From Bacillota bacterium (GTDB lineage: Bacteria > Bacillota > Ch66), in assembly GCA_013178045.1 (NCBI GenBank), contig JABLXP010000007.1, forward strand, positions 1 to 56,000: a stretch of DNA of 56,000 bases, in the 5' to 3' direction. The position numbers and the translations under genes are program-made. Within the stretch, counting starts at the first letter, position 1; each line of letters opens with the position of its first letter. Below the pieces are notes generated by a model. The model had not been told where the DNA came from. It worked only from the letters and a program-made list of their open reading frames with translations, and made no database searches. Shown piece after piece: positions 32,226 through 41,653 of the stretch.

Positions 32226-33446
32226 ATGGCCGAAGAAATGCGCCTAGTTCTGCGTAACTATGGCAAGATTGACCCGGCGAACATTGATGACTACATCAAA
32301 GTCGGCGGCTATCAAGCCTTGGCCAAAGCCCGCAGCATGAGTCAGGCCGACGTTATCGAAGAAGTCAAAAAATCGGGCTTGCGGGGCCGCGGTGGAGCCG
32401 GGTTTAACTGTGGACTTAAATGGAACTTCGCGTACCAGGCCCAGGCCGACCAAAAGTACATCATCGCCAACGCCGACGAAGGGGAACCTGGTACTTATAA
32501 AGACCGCCTGATCATGGAAGGAGACCCGCACAGTCTGTTGGAAGGGATGGCGATCGCGGGCTATGCAGTAGGAGCCACCAAAGGCTATATTTATTGCCGC
32601 GGGGAATATCCCTACATCGTTGAACTGCTCCGGCAAGCTGTCGTCCAAGCAAAAGCTAAAGGCGTTTTAGGCGACTTCGACATCGAAGTCCGCATGGGCG
32701 CTGGCGCCTACGTCTGCGGCGAAGAGACCGCATTAATCGAATCGATCGAAGGCAACCGCGGTGAGCCTCGCTACAAACCACCGTTTCCCCCGACCGCAGG
32801 CCTGTGGGGCAAACCGACCATTGTTAACAACGTAGAAACCTTAGCCAGCATCCCGGTAATTATCGAAAAGGGAGCGGATTGGTATAAATCAATCGGGGCA
32901 CCCAGCTACCCGGGCACTAAAATCTTTACCTTAACAGGCGACGTCGCCAACAAAACCTTCTGTGAAGTTCCGACCAATACCACCATACGGGAAATTATCT
33001 ATGGTTTCGGGGGCGGAGTTGTCGGCGGTAAATTCAAAGCCGTCCAGATTGGCGGTACCTCAGGGGCCTTCATTCCTGAATCACTGCTCGACACCCCGGC
33101 TGACTTTGACTCCATGAGCGCAGTTGGAGCTACTTTAGGTTCTGGTGCTGTCTTCGTCCTTAACGATACCCGGGACATAGTGGACACCGTTAAATGCATC
33201 GCCAAATTCTTTGAACACGAATCCTGTGGTAAATGCACTCCATGCCGGGAAGGCACCATGCGGATGTACGAACTAATGAAGAAAATTAACGACGGAAAAG
33301 GGACAAAACAGGACCTGGCTCTCATGGAAAAACTGGCGGGAGTAATGTCCATTGCCTGTTTGTGTGGCTTGGGACAAGCAGCGCCGACTCCAGTAGTCAC
33401 TACCCTAAAGCACTTTAGAGCAGATTACGACGCCAAGGTGAGCTAA
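32226..33446 (+). CDS. hydB: NuoF-like flavoprotein, NAD(H)-binding subunit of hydrogenase (HydB, short form)
   Basis: A 406-residue NuoF-like protein with the NADH/FMN sites GLRGRGGAGFNCGLKW, ANADEGEPGTYKDR and GAYVCGEETALIESIEGNRGEPR, and the C-terminal [4Fe-4S] motif SCGKCTPCREG with a later Cys in LCGLG. It lacks both the N-terminal thioredoxin-like domain and the C-terminal ferredoxin domain of the roughly 600-residue HydB of bifurcating hydrogenases. The short form resembles Hyd1B of Syntrophomonas wolfei, reported to make H2 from NADH without ferredoxin; the same behaviour here is inference. Confidence 0.94.
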   Translation: MAEEMRLVLRNYGKIDPANIDDYIKVGGYQALAKARSMSQADVIEEVKKSGLRGRGGAGFNCGLKWNFAYQAQADQKYIIANADEGEPGTYKDRLIMEGDPHSLLEGMAIAGYAVGATKGYIYCRGEYPYIVELLRQAVVQAKAKGVLGDFDIEVRMGAGAYVCGEETALIESIEGNRGEPRYKPPFPPTAGLWGKPTIVNNVETLASIPVIIEKGADWYKSIGAPSYPGTKIFTLTGDVANKTFCEVPTNTTIREIIYGFGGGVVGGKFKAVQIGGTSGAFIPESLLDTPADFDSMSAVGATLGSGAVFVLNDTRDIVDTVKCIAKFFEHESCGKCTPCREGTMRMYELMKKINDGKGTKQDLALMEKLAGVMSIACLCGLGQAAPTPVVTTLKHFRADYDAKVS

Positions 33447-33485
33447 CCAAGAAAGTGAGATTGCCAAAAAAGGAGTGAAAAGCAG

Positions 33486-35210
33486 ATGGTAACGCTGACC
33501 ATCGACGGTATAAAAGTGCAGGTACCGAAGGGGGCGACCATCCTCGAGGCAGCGAAAGCGGCCGGCGTACATGTCCCAACCCTCTGCTACCATCCAGACC
33601 AGGCTGTTAAGGCCAACTGCCGCGTCTGTGTGGTAGAAGTCGAAGGGGTACGTCTACTCCAGGCCGCCTGTTCCCAGCCGGTCACTGAAGGAATGGTCGT
33701 CAAAACCGCTTCGCCCAAGGTACTCAACGCGCGGAAAACCATAGTCGAACTAATCCTGGCGCACCATCCCCAGGATTGCTTAAAATGTATCCGCAACCAG
33801 AACTGTGAACTGCAGACCCTGACTGCTGAACTCGGCATCCGGGAAATTCCCTTTGAACCCAAGGTACGGGGACTGAAGAAAGACACCTCCACCCCGTCCA
33901 TCGTTCGTGACCCCGACAAATGCGTCCTGTGCCGGCGCTGTTTAGAGGCCTGCCACGTCACCCAGACCGTTGGGGCGCTGGGGCTGGAAAACCGGGGCTG
34001 TGAAGCCATCGTTATCCCGGCTTTAGGGAAAGACCTGGCCGAAACCGGCTGTGTCATGTGCGGCCAGTGCGTCCTGGCCTGTCCCGTTGGCGCTTTGGCC
34101 GAAAAAGAACAGATCGATGAATTCCTGGCGGCGGTGGCCGATCCGGACAAGATTGTCGTCACCCAAATTGCGCCGGCCATCCGGGTAGCGATCGCCGAAG
34201 AAGTGGGGATGAAGACCGGCGAACTCGATATGCTCAAATTTGTCGCTGGACTGCGGAAGATCGGCTTTGACCGGGTCTTCCACACCAACTTCACCGCAGA
34301 CCTGACGATCCTGGAAGAAGGCAACGAACTCTTAGAGCGGCTGCAGCACGGTGGCAAACTCCCGATGATCACCTCCTGCAGTCCGGGGTGGATCAACTTC
34401 TGCGAAACCTTCTACCCGGACCTTCTGGACCACCTGTCCACCTGTAAGTCCCCGCAACAAATGTTCGGGGCGCTGGTGAAGACCTACTGGGCGCAGAAGA
34501 TGGGAGTAGACCCGAAGAACATCTATTCCGTCTCAATCATGCCATGTACGGCCAAGAAATACGAAGCGCAGCGGCCGGAAATGAATGCCAGCGGCTATCG
34601 GGACGTTGACCTGGTTCTAACTACTCGCGAACTGGGCCGGCTGCTCCGGCGGGCGGGGATTGACTTCAGTAAACTGGAGCCTGACAAATTCGACTCCTGG
34701 ATGGGCGAATACACTGGCGCGGGCGTTATCTTTGGCGCGACTGGCGGTGTCATGGAAGCCGCTCTGCGGACAGTTTACGAAGTGGTTACCAAAGAAACCT
34801 TGGCCAATGTTGACTTCATCCCCTGCCGTGGTTTAGAAGGTGTTAAAGAAGCCTCGGTCAACCTGGCGGGAACAGAGGTCAAGGTAGCGATCGCCCACGG
34901 GTTGGGGAACGCCCGGAAACTGTTAGATAAGATCCGGGCCGGTACTGCCGACTACCACTTTATCGAAATCATGTGCTGCCCAGGCGGCTGTATCGGTGGT
35001 GGTGGCCAACCGATCCCGACCACCATGGCGAAGCGGCAAGAACGGATCAACGCGATCTACGCGGAAGACGCTGGTCTGCCAAAGCGAAAATCGCATGAGA
35101 ACGAAGAAGTCATGACCCTGTACAAGGAGTTCCTGGAGAAACCGCTTGGCCACAAGTCGCATGAGTTGTTGCATACCCACTACCATCCCCGGGAAGGCAA
35201 GCTCCTGTAG
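33486..35210 (+). CDS. hydA: [FeFe]-hydrogenase catalytic subunit HydA
   Basis: A 574-residue cytoplasmic hydrogenase. The N-terminal module has [2Fe-2S] Cys34/45/48/62, His94/Cys98/101/107 and two ferredoxin clusters (146-156, 189-199). The H-cluster domain has L1 TSCSPGW (296-302), L2 MPCTAKK (352-358) and L3 MCCPGGCIGGGGQP (496-509), all intact, so an active enzyme is expected. A C-terminal extension (HENEEVMTLYKEFLEKPLGHKSHELLHTHY) is typical of the trimeric type. GGAGTGAAAAGCAG precedes ATG 33486. HydF and HydG, needed for its maturation, are encoded nearby. Confidence 0.96.
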   Translation: MVTLTIDGIKVQVPKGATILEAAKAAGVHVPTLCYHPDQAVKANCRVCVVEVEGVRLLQAACSQPVTEGMVVKTASPKVLNARKTIVELILAHHPQDCLKCIRNQNCELQTLTAELGIREIPFEPKVRGLKKDTSTPSIVRDPDKCVLCRRCLEACHVTQTVGALGLENRGCEAIVIPALGKDLAETGCVMCGQCVLACPVGALAEKEQIDEFLAAVADPDKIVVTQIAPAIRVAIAEEVGMKTGELDMLKFVAGLRKIGFDRVFHTNFTADLTILEEGNELLERLQHGGKLPMITSCSPGWINFCETFYPDLLDHLSTCKSPQQMFGALVKTYWAQKMGVDPKNIYSVSIMPCTAKKYEAQRPEMNASGYRDVDLVLTTRELGRLLRRAGIDFSKLEPDKFDSWMGEYTGAGVIFGATGGVMEAALRTVYEVVTKETLANVDFIPCRGLEGVKEASVNLAGTEVKVAIAHGLGNARKLLDKIRAGTADYHFIEIMCCPGGCIGGGGQPIPTTMAKRQERINAIYAEDAGLPKRKSHENEEVMTLYKEFLEKPLGHKSHELLHTHYHPREGKLL

Positions 35211-35245
35211 CCTGAAGCCCGGAACTTGATAGATCACTCTAACTG

Positions 35246-35280
35246 ATCAAGGGCTACCCTGCTTTAGGGTAGCCCTTGAT
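35246..35280 (+). terminator. 15-bp hairpin after hydA
   Basis: Perfect 15-nt arms (35246-35260 and 35266-35280) with a GCTTT loop, about 36 nt after the hydA stop. The T tract is lacking, so termination efficiency is uncertain, but an RNA 3' end or stabiliser is likely. Confidence 0.65.
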
Positions 35281-35341
35281 CTATGCCCTATTTGTTTGCA
35301 AACTGTCACTCTTCGACCAGACACAAGATTAAAAAATATCA

Positions 35342-35408
35342 TGTCGAAATCTTTAGATTGTTCTTCTGCCAATCCTGACAAGGATTTAACCCGGACGTGT
35401 ACTATAAT
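35342..35408 (+). promoter_or_regulatory. Spo0A-type promoter of spoIIE
   Basis: A Spo0A box TGTCGAA (35342-35348) lies upstream of CTGACA (35375-35380) and TATAAT (35403-35408) separated by 22 nt. The unusually long spacer is the mark of Spo0A-activated sigma-A promoters such as spoIIG and spoIIE of B. subtilis. Start codon 42 nt downstream. Confidence 0.6.
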
Positions 35409-35450
35409 TACGGTAATTAGTCGCGGTTTGAAAGGTAGGTGTGTTTACGC

Positions 35451-37967
35451 GTGTTAGAAAAAATCGATATTTACCCATACCGCCGTATTCCCGTTCAGCG
35501 TTCCCATAGCAAGCCTCAGCTTCAGCGGCCCAGTAAGACTGACTTACGCTTGAACAAGATAAGAGAAACGGTATTAAAAGTCATAAACTGGCCGAACCTA
35601 TTGCTGATGGGGATAGCTTTTATTCTAGCACGCGGCCTTATTTTAAATGAGTTATGGCCTTTTGGCAGTGCCTGGATGGCCGCCACTACAGTGGATGATA
35701 AAACCCGCTCGCTTGGCATATTCCTGGCTACAATGGCCGGTCTATGGACGGTTACCCAGGGCGCTGACTTCTGGTCATCAGCGGCGGTGCTAATTTTGCT
35801 GCTGATTGTGCTTCGGTCACTGGAGATTGATCTCTACCGCCGGTGGTTGACCATACCGATCTTGGTGCTGGTCACTAACCTAGTAACGAAGAGTTGTTTC
35901 CTGGTCGTCCAAACACCATCACTCTACCAGGAAATGGCCATCATTTTTGAAAGCTTGATGACGGCGATTTTAACCTTTGTTTTTATGGTCGTGATTGAAT
36001 TAATACACAATCGAGACGGCGAAGAAGAATTCAGTTTAGAAGAAAAAGCTTGTTTTGTTCTCCTGGTGGTTAGCTTAATCATTGGGATTAACGACATCTA
36101 CCTGAAAGGCTTTTCACTAGGTGGAATAGTCAGCCGACTCAGTATTCTCATTGGCGCTTATCTCTGGGGTGCAGGGATGGGTTCCGCGGTTGGGGTAGGC
36201 ATGGGTGTACTCCCAAATCTGTCGCAAGCAATTAGCCCGTACACTATTGGCTTTTTAGGACTCTCAGGGTTATTGGCCGGGGCTTTTCGAACATTTGGTA
36301 AAATCGGCGTGGTTTTAGGGTTTATGCTGGGTAATCTGATGCTGTCTTTTTACTTAAAAGACGGCCCAACGGTGGTGACCAGTTTAGCTGAATCCAGCGT
36401 AGCTGCGGTGCTGCTGTTATTAGTGCCGAGTAGCTGGATATTTGTTTTAAGCTGGCCAGCTAGCCAGTCGGAAAAGGTTAAGGAAAGCGGGAGTAGTCAA
36501 CCTTCGTGGTTCTCGTTTTTTAGCCATGACAAATTAAGGATTAAAACGGTGGCGGTTGAGGAACGGCCAGCGGATCCAGTGCTGCAGGCGTATACCGTAG
36601 CAAAACTTCAAGAGTTGGCCCAAATTTTCCAAGAACTGGCCCGGCCGTTTGATCAAATCGCCAGTACGGTGACGGAGGAAGACGGGGATAAATTAATGGG
36701 CCTCTTCAATAGTTTGGCTACTCGGGTTTGTAAAAACTGCCCTGTTTATCGTGTGTGTTGGGAAAATGAATTCTTTAAGACCTACAAAGCAATCCTGGGT
36801 CTTTTTTCTACTCTTGAAACTAAAGGAACTTTAACGGAAGACGAGATTTCGCCGGAGATTCGGCGGCGGTGTGTGAGGCTGAAGGAACTGGCGGCAACTA
36901 TCAATCATCTATTTGATACGCAAAAGCTGAACCACTACTGGCAAAAGAAAGTGACCGAGAGTCGGGAGGTTGTTTCGGCTCAACTCAGGGGAGTAGCGGC
37001 AATCATGGCTGAATTGGCCACTTCCATCCGACAGCCGGCGGAACCCCAACCGGAGTTAGAAAAGCGGTTGAGGAAACAGATGAAGAAGCAAGGAGTTCAT
37101 TACAGTTCTCTGACTGCCTACCAATTTTCCGACGGAAACCTGGAAATAAGGCTAAACCGTCGCGTCTGTCGAGAAGTCAATGAGTGCCGGGGACGGATTC
37201 TGGAAATGGTTTCTCAGAGCGTTGGGCAGCGGTTAGCGGTTCAGGAAGAGGAATGTTGCTGGCGTATGGGTGGCAATCAGTGCAGCTTCAAACTTGTGCC
37301 AGCCTGGACTTATGAAGTAACTACCGCGGTAGGACAGATCGCCAAGGAGAGAGAGGTTTCGGGTGACAGTGTTAGTTCAGTCGACCTGCCGGATGGAAAA
37401 CATTTGCTGCTTCTGAGTGATGGGATGGGGGTGGGCGAACGGGCGGCGCACGAAAGTCAGGCCACCATCCAACTGTTGGAGCAGTTGCTCCAGGCTGGTT
37501 TTGACAAAAACCTGGCCATCAAGACAATTAACTCGATTCTGGTCCTGAGAAACGGCGAGGAGTTCTTTTCTACCATCGATCTGACCCTGATTGATCTAAA
37601 CTCGGGGGTTGCTGATTTTATCAAGGTTGGAGCGGCCCCCAGTTTTGTTAAACGAGGGTCGAAATTAGCGGTCATTACCGCGAATTCCCTACCGGCGGGA
37701 ATCTTACAGACGATTGAGGTTGAGTCCTTGCAGTGTAACCTTTTGCCAGGAGATATCCTGGTAATGGTTACAGACGGAGTACCAGACGCCCATCCCAATC
37801 TAGCCGAGAAGGACCAGTGGATTAAGAAACTTCTGGAAGAAATTAAGACGGAAGATCCACAGACAATTGCCGATGTCTTGTTGGAACAGGCCAGGAAATT
37901 GGCCGGAGGCCAAATCAAGGACGACATGACAGTACTTGTTGCTCGGATTGGGGCCGCGCCAGTGTAA
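35451..37967 (+). CDS. spoIIE: Stage II sporulation protein E (SpoIIE phosphatase)
   Basis: SpoIIE dephosphorylates SpoIIAA to release sigma-F in the forespore and acts at the polar septum. The 838-residue product has about ten membrane helices (about 40-330), a central regulatory region with a cysteine-rich patch (VCKNCPVYRVCWENEF), and a C-terminal PP2C-type phosphatase with LLLSDGMGVGE and MVTDGVPDAHP metal motifs. GTG 35451 is preferred over GTG 35439, which is too close to AAAGGTAGG. The Spo0A-like promoter upstream agrees with early-sporulation expression. Confidence 0.95.
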   Translation: MLEKIDIYPYRRIPVQRSHSKPQLQRPSKTDLRLNKIRETVLKVINWPNLLLMGIAFILARGLILNELWPFGSAWMAATTVDDKTRSLGIFLATMAGLWTVTQGADFWSSAAVLILLLIVLRSLEIDLYRRWLTIPILVLVTNLVTKSCFLVVQTPSLYQEMAIIFESLMTAILTFVFMVVIELIHNRDGEEEFSLEEKACFVLLVVSLIIGINDIYLKGFSLGGIVSRLSILIGAYLWGAGMGSAVGVGMGVLPNLSQAISPYTIGFLGLSGLLAGAFRTFGKIGVVLGFMLGNLMLSFYLKDGPTVVTSLAESSVAAVLLLLVPSSWIFVLSWPASQSEKVKESGSSQPSWFSFFSHDKLRIKTVAVEERPADPVLQAYTVAKLQELAQIFQELARPFDQIASTVTEEDGDKLMGLFNSLATRVCKNCPVYRVCWENEFFKTYKAILGLFSTLETKGTLTEDEISPEIRRRCVRLKELAATINHLFDTQKLNHYWQKKVTESREVVSAQLRGVAAIMAELATSIRQPAEPQPELEKRLRKQMKKQGVHYSSLTAYQFSDGNLEIRLNRRVCREVNECRGRILEMVSQSVGQRLAVQEEECCWRMGGNQCSFKLVPAWTYEVTTAVGQIAKEREVSGDSVSSVDLPDGKHLLLLSDGMGVGERAAHESQATIQLLEQLLQAGFDKNLAIKTINSILVLRNGEEFFSTIDLTLIDLNSGVADFIKVGAAPSFVKRGSKLAVITANSLPAGILQTIEVESLQCNLLPGDILVMVTDGVPDAHPNLAEKDQWIKKLLEEIKTEDPQTIADVLLEQARKLAGGQIKDDMTVLVARIGAAPV

Positions 37968-38097
37968 GTCCACCTTCATAACACAATTAAGGAATGACTC
38001 GTATATTGTAGGTGTGATCTGGGAAAATTAACTAAAGAATGTATTTTCTTATTTTTCAGCAGGAAAATAGCCCTAGTTGTCGAAGGATACTACTTAG

Positions 38098-38119
38098 AAG
38101 CGCGAAAAGCGCCTTTTTT
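38098..38119 (+). terminator. Weak terminator between spoIIE and tilS
   Basis: GCGC (38100-38103), loop GAAAA, GCGC (38109-38112), then C and six T. The stem is short. B. subtilis has tRNA genes near here; none was seen in this gap. Confidence 0.45.
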
Positions 38120-38139
38120 CATCATTGAAGGAGCTGCTG

Positions 38140-39552
38140 ATGTTACAAAAGGTTCAGACAACCATTAACCGATACAAGTTGCTTTCATCTGGGGACAAGG
38201 TATTGGTAGGCGTGTCCGGAGGGCCTGACTCGGTAGCCCTCTTACATTGCTTGGTGACGCTTGCCCCAGTTTATGGTTTCCAATTACAGGTCATTCATGT
38301 CAACCACATGTTTCGGGGAGAAGAAGCAGCGGCGGACGCTGCTTTTGTTAAAGATTTGTGCGAGCAGTGGAACATCCCGGTCTCAATTCAGGAGATTAAT
38401 GTGCCGGCGCTGGTGGCGGAGACAAAGTCCTCGCCGCAAGCAGTCGGACGCGAGGTGCGTTTAGCCCTGTTTGAACAGGTAAGCCGGGAAATAGGGGCGA
38501 ACAAAATTGCGCTTGGTCATCACGCAGATGACCAGGCGGAAACCGTATTAATGCATCTGCTCAGAGGGGCGGCAGCGGAAGGGCTCGGCGGTATGTACCC
38601 GCGGCGGGGGCAGATTATTCGACCATTGCTGGAGGTCCGGCGGGTTGAAATCGAACAGTATTGCCGTGAACACGGGTTGTCATACCGGATCGATTCATCA
38701 AATCAAAAAGCGATATACCTCCGCAACCGGGTGCGACTGCACTTAATTCCTCTGTTACAGGCAGAATATAACCCGAATATCGTGACCAGGTTGAATGAGA
38801 TGGCTGAGCTACTGCGTGATGAGCAACAGGTATTGTTCGAACAGACTCGTTCTGCTTTTGCCCGGACAGTGACTCAGCAGGATGAACAGTGGATGGTTGA
38901 TTTAGATGAGTTTTCACGTCTCCCTACGGCGCTGCAGCGCCGCATCACCAGAGAGATTTACGCGCGGTTAACCGGTAGCACGCATGGCTTAAAGTTTAAG
39001 GACACAGAAAAAGTGCTGGCGCTAGTCAGGACCGGGGTAGTAGGTAAAGTGGCTCAACTCCCCAGGAACGTCTGTTTTAGCCGAGGTTATGGGATGCTTA
39101 TTGCCAGGCTGGGTCGGGTTGGTGCAGAGCTGAAGCGAGAAGAAGGAGAATACATGCTAACGGTACCCGGCTGTACTGTGCTGCCGACTCTAGGACTTAA
39201 GGTGACTGCTGCCTTGATGTCTTCGATCCCTCGAGAGGAGGAAACCGGGGAAAATAATTACCGGGCTTATTTGGATTGGGAAAAGGTTGACCTGCCCTTA
39301 TACTTGCGTTTTCGCCGGCCAGGGGATGTCTTTCAACCTCTAGGGACACCCGGTCGGAAGAAGTTAAAAGAGTTTTTCATTGACGCGAAGATTCCTAGAG
39401 CATGGCGGGATCAGATTCCCCTTATCGCTTCCCGGGAGGCAATTTATTGGGTTGTCGGCTATCGATTGGATGAACGGTGTCGGGTTACTGCACAAACTCG
39501 ACAGATTATGTGTATACAGGTGGAAAAAATCCAACCAAACCAGACACATTAG
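38140..39552 (+). CDS. tilS: tRNA(Ile)-lysidine synthetase
   Basis: TilS attaches lysine to C34 of the CAU-anticodon isoleucine tRNA, changing codon reading to AUA; it is essential in most bacteria. The 470-residue protein has the PP-loop GVSGGPDSVALLH (about 22-34), the HHADDQAETVLMHLLRG segment, and TilS substrate-binding domains to the C-terminus (FRRPGDVFQPLG and KKLKEFFIDAKIPRAWRD). ATG 38140 lies 6 nt after AAGGAG; the upstream TTG at 38125 is rejected. ftsH follows directly; hpt, which lies between them in B. subtilis, is absent. Confidence 0.95.
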   Translation: MLQKVQTTINRYKLLSSGDKVLVGVSGGPDSVALLHCLVTLAPVYGFQLQVIHVNHMFRGEEAAADAAFVKDLCEQWNIPVSIQEINVPALVAETKSSPQAVGREVRLALFEQVSREIGANKIALGHHADDQAETVLMHLLRGAAAEGLGGMYPRRGQIIRPLLEVRRVEIEQYCREHGLSYRIDSSNQKAIYLRNRVRLHLIPLLQAEYNPNIVTRLNEMAELLRDEQQVLFEQTRSAFARTVTQQDEQWMVDLDEFSRLPTALQRRITREIYARLTGSTHGLKFKDTEKVLALVRTGVVGKVAQLPRNVCFSRGYGMLIARLGRVGAELKREEGEYMLTVPGCTVLPTLGLKVTAALMSSIPREEETGENNYRAYLDWEKVDLPLYLRFRRPGDVFQPLGTPGRKKLKEFFIDAKIPRAWRDQIPLIASREAIYWVVGYRLDERCRVTAQTRQIMCIQVEKIQPNQTH

Positions 39553-39562
39553 GTAATTGTAT

Positions 39563-39591
39563 TTGATAAGGTGTCGTTGTTATGCTAAAAT
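39563..39591 (+). promoter_or_regulatory. sigma-A promoter of ftsH
   Basis: TTGATA (39563-39568), 17-nt spacer, TAAAAT (39586-39591), about 114 nt upstream of the ftsH start. Confidence 0.55.
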
Positions 39592-39704
39592 AACTTAGAA
39601 TGAGGAGTTGACTGGCTCCAGGCAATATGAAATGAAAACAACTCAGGAGTATTCTTGGCTAAGATAAATTGGACAATCACCCTGAGGGGAAAGGAGGTAC
39701 ATGA

Positions 39705-41615
39705 TTGAGCCGCATTTTTAAGAACCTGGCGATTTACCTATTAATTGTTTTGATTGCGGTATCGGCGATCAGGTGGACATCGCCTAGCGAACAGCCGGAA
39801 AAGCCGTTGACTTACACGCAATTTTACAAGGCGGTTCAACAGGATAAGGTTAAAGATGTAAAGATCGTTAGCGAACGGGACATCAACCGCATAAGCGGTA
39901 CGTTTAAGAATGGCGAAAAGTTCAGTCTCCAGGGGCCGAAAGACGATTCGTTAGATCAGTTGCTGGTGGAGCACAACGTGGAATTAACAGTTGAACCGGC
40001 GCCGGAGCCTCCCTGGTGGACAGGATTGTTATCGACTTTCTTGCCGGTTTTGCTCCTGGTCGGGCTGGTATTTTTTATGATGCAGCAAACCCAAGGGGGC
40101 GGCAACCGGGTGATGCAGTTTGGCAAAAGCCGCGCCCGTTTGCATACTGACGAAAAGAAAAAAGTGACTTTCGCTGATGTTGCAGGAGCCGACGAAGCCA
40201 AAGAGGAGCTGCAGGAGGTTGTTGAGTTTTTAAAACAACCGAAAAAATTCATTGAACTGGGAGCACGGATTCCCAAGGGAGTCCTACTCTTCGGCCCGCC
40301 GGGTACTGGGAAAACCCTGTTGGCTCGGGCGGTGGCTGGAGAAGCCGGGGTGCCCTTTTTCAGTATTAGCGGTTCCGATTTTGTTGAAATGTTTGTCGGG
40401 GTTGGTGCCTCCCGTGTCCGCGACCTGTTTGACCAAGCGAAGAAGAACGCGCCTTGCATTGTATTTATCGACGAGATCGATGCTGTTGGCCGTCAGCGGG
40501 GGGCTGGCCTGGGTGGTGGCCACGATGAGCGGGAGCAGACCTTGAACCAGTTGTTGGTGGAAATGGACGGGTTTAGTGCCAATGAAGGCATCATCATCAT
40601 TGCCGCTACCAACCGACCAGATATCCTTGATCCCGCTTTGTTACGTCCAGGGCGTTTTGACCGGCACATTACGGTCGACCGGCCGGATGTGAACGGGCGG
40701 AAAGAAATCTTGCAGGTCCACGCGAAGGATAAGCCGCTGGAAGATGGGGTTGATCTTGAGGTGCTGGCCCGCCGAACCCCGGGCTTTACCGGCGCGGATC
40801 TGGCTAACCTGATGAATGAAGCGGCCTTGCTGTCTGCCCGCCGGGATAAAAAGAAAATTGGCATGCAGGAACTCGAAGAATCAATTGAGCGAGTGATTGC
40901 TGGACCAGAGAAAAAGTCCAGCGTGATTAGCGAACGGGAAAAGCAACTGGTTGCCTATCATGAGGCCGGTCATGCCGTGGTCGGGGCTTTACTGCCGCAT
41001 ACTGACCCGGTGCATAAGATTTCGATTATTCCCCGGGGTCGGGCCGGCGGTTACACGTTACTGTTACCAACGGAAGACCGCTACTACATGACCCGTTCTC
41101 ACTTGTTGGATGAGGTCACAACCCTGTTGGGGGGGAGGGTGGCCGAAGAGATTGTCCTCAAGGAGGTCAGCACCGGAGCCCAGAACGACCTGGAGCGGGC
41201 TACTGAAATTGTCCGAAAAATGATCACCGAATACGGCATGTCCGAAGAGCTTGGGCCACTGACTTTTGGCCGTAAGACCGAGCAAGTCTTCTTGGGACGG
41301 GACATTGCGCGTGACCGAAACTACAGTGAAGCGGTTGCTTTTTCCATCGATAAGGAAGCGCGGAAGATCATTGAATCTTGCTATGAGAAGGCAGAGGAAA
41401 TTTTGCAGCAGAACCGGCATAAACTGGAATTAGTTGCGCGAACGCTGATGGAGAAAGAAACCATCGAGCGGGAAGAGTTCGAGGCATTGATGAAGCGGCA
41501 TCCCGACGATCCGGGGCCTAACTCGACCGAACTGGCATCGACTTCGCCCGCGGTGAGCGGAGCACCGGAGGGCAACGTTATTCCGCGAGTGACCGCGAAT
41601 CCCGAAACTTGTTAA
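39705..41615 (+). CDS. ftsH: ATP-dependent zinc metalloprotease FtsH
   Basis: Membrane-bound AAA+ protease that degrades misfolded membrane proteins and some regulators. The 636-residue protein has two membrane helices (about 7-24 and 105-125) flanking an extracytoplasmic domain, the AAA module with Walker A GPPGTGKT, Walker [12 protein letters not shown] and the [21 protein letters not shown], and the M41 zinc site HEAGHAV. A TTG start at 39705 has a perfect AAGGAGGT 6 nt upstream and gives the normal N-terminus. The Pro/Ser-rich tail after about residue 605 is poorly conserved. Confidence 0.97.
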   Translation: MSRIFKNLAIYLLIVLIAVSAIRWTSPSEQPEKPLTYTQFYKAVQQDKVKDVKIVSERDINRISGTFKNGEKFSLQGPKDDSLDQLLVEHNVELTVEPAPEPPWWTGLLSTFLPVLLLVGLVFFMMQQTQGGGNRVMQFGKSRARLHTDEKKKVTFADVAGADEAKEELQEVVEFLKQPKKFIELGARIPKGVLLFGPPGTGKTLLARAVAGEAGVPFFSISGSDFVEMFVGVGASRVRDLFDQAKKNAPCIVFIDEIDAVGRQRGAGLGGGHDEREQTLNQLLVEMDGFSANEGIIIIAATNRPDILDPALLRPGRFDRHITVDRPDVNGRKEILQVHAKDKPLEDGVDLEVLARRTPGFTGADLANLMNEAALLSARRDKKKIGMQELEESIERVIAGPEKKSSVISEREKQLVAYHEAGHAVVGALLPHTDPVHKISIIPRGRAGGYTLLLPTEDRYYMTRSHLLDEVTTLLGGRVAEEIVLKEVSTGAQNDLERATEIVRKMITEYGMSEELGPLTFGRKTEQVFLGRDIARDRNYSEAVAFSIDKEARKIIESCYEKAEEILQQNRHKLELVARTLMEKETIEREEFEALMKRHPDDPGPNSTELASTSPAVSGAPEGNVIPRVTANPETC

Positions 41616-41653
41616 TATGGGTGTAAAACGTTCTAGAAAGGAGCAGTAGTCTC

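Noticed and set aside
32226-33446. HydB as a truncated or broken gene
   Set aside because: All NuoF motifs are intact and the short form is a known natural type.
33587-34396. 269-codon antisense ORF within hydA
   Set aside because: It is a shadow of the high-GC hydA codons, with no ribosome site and no recognisable protein features.
37968-38139. tRNA genes between spoIIE and tilS, as in B. subtilis
   Set aside because: No cloverleaf, T-loop or CCA-like end was found in the gap.
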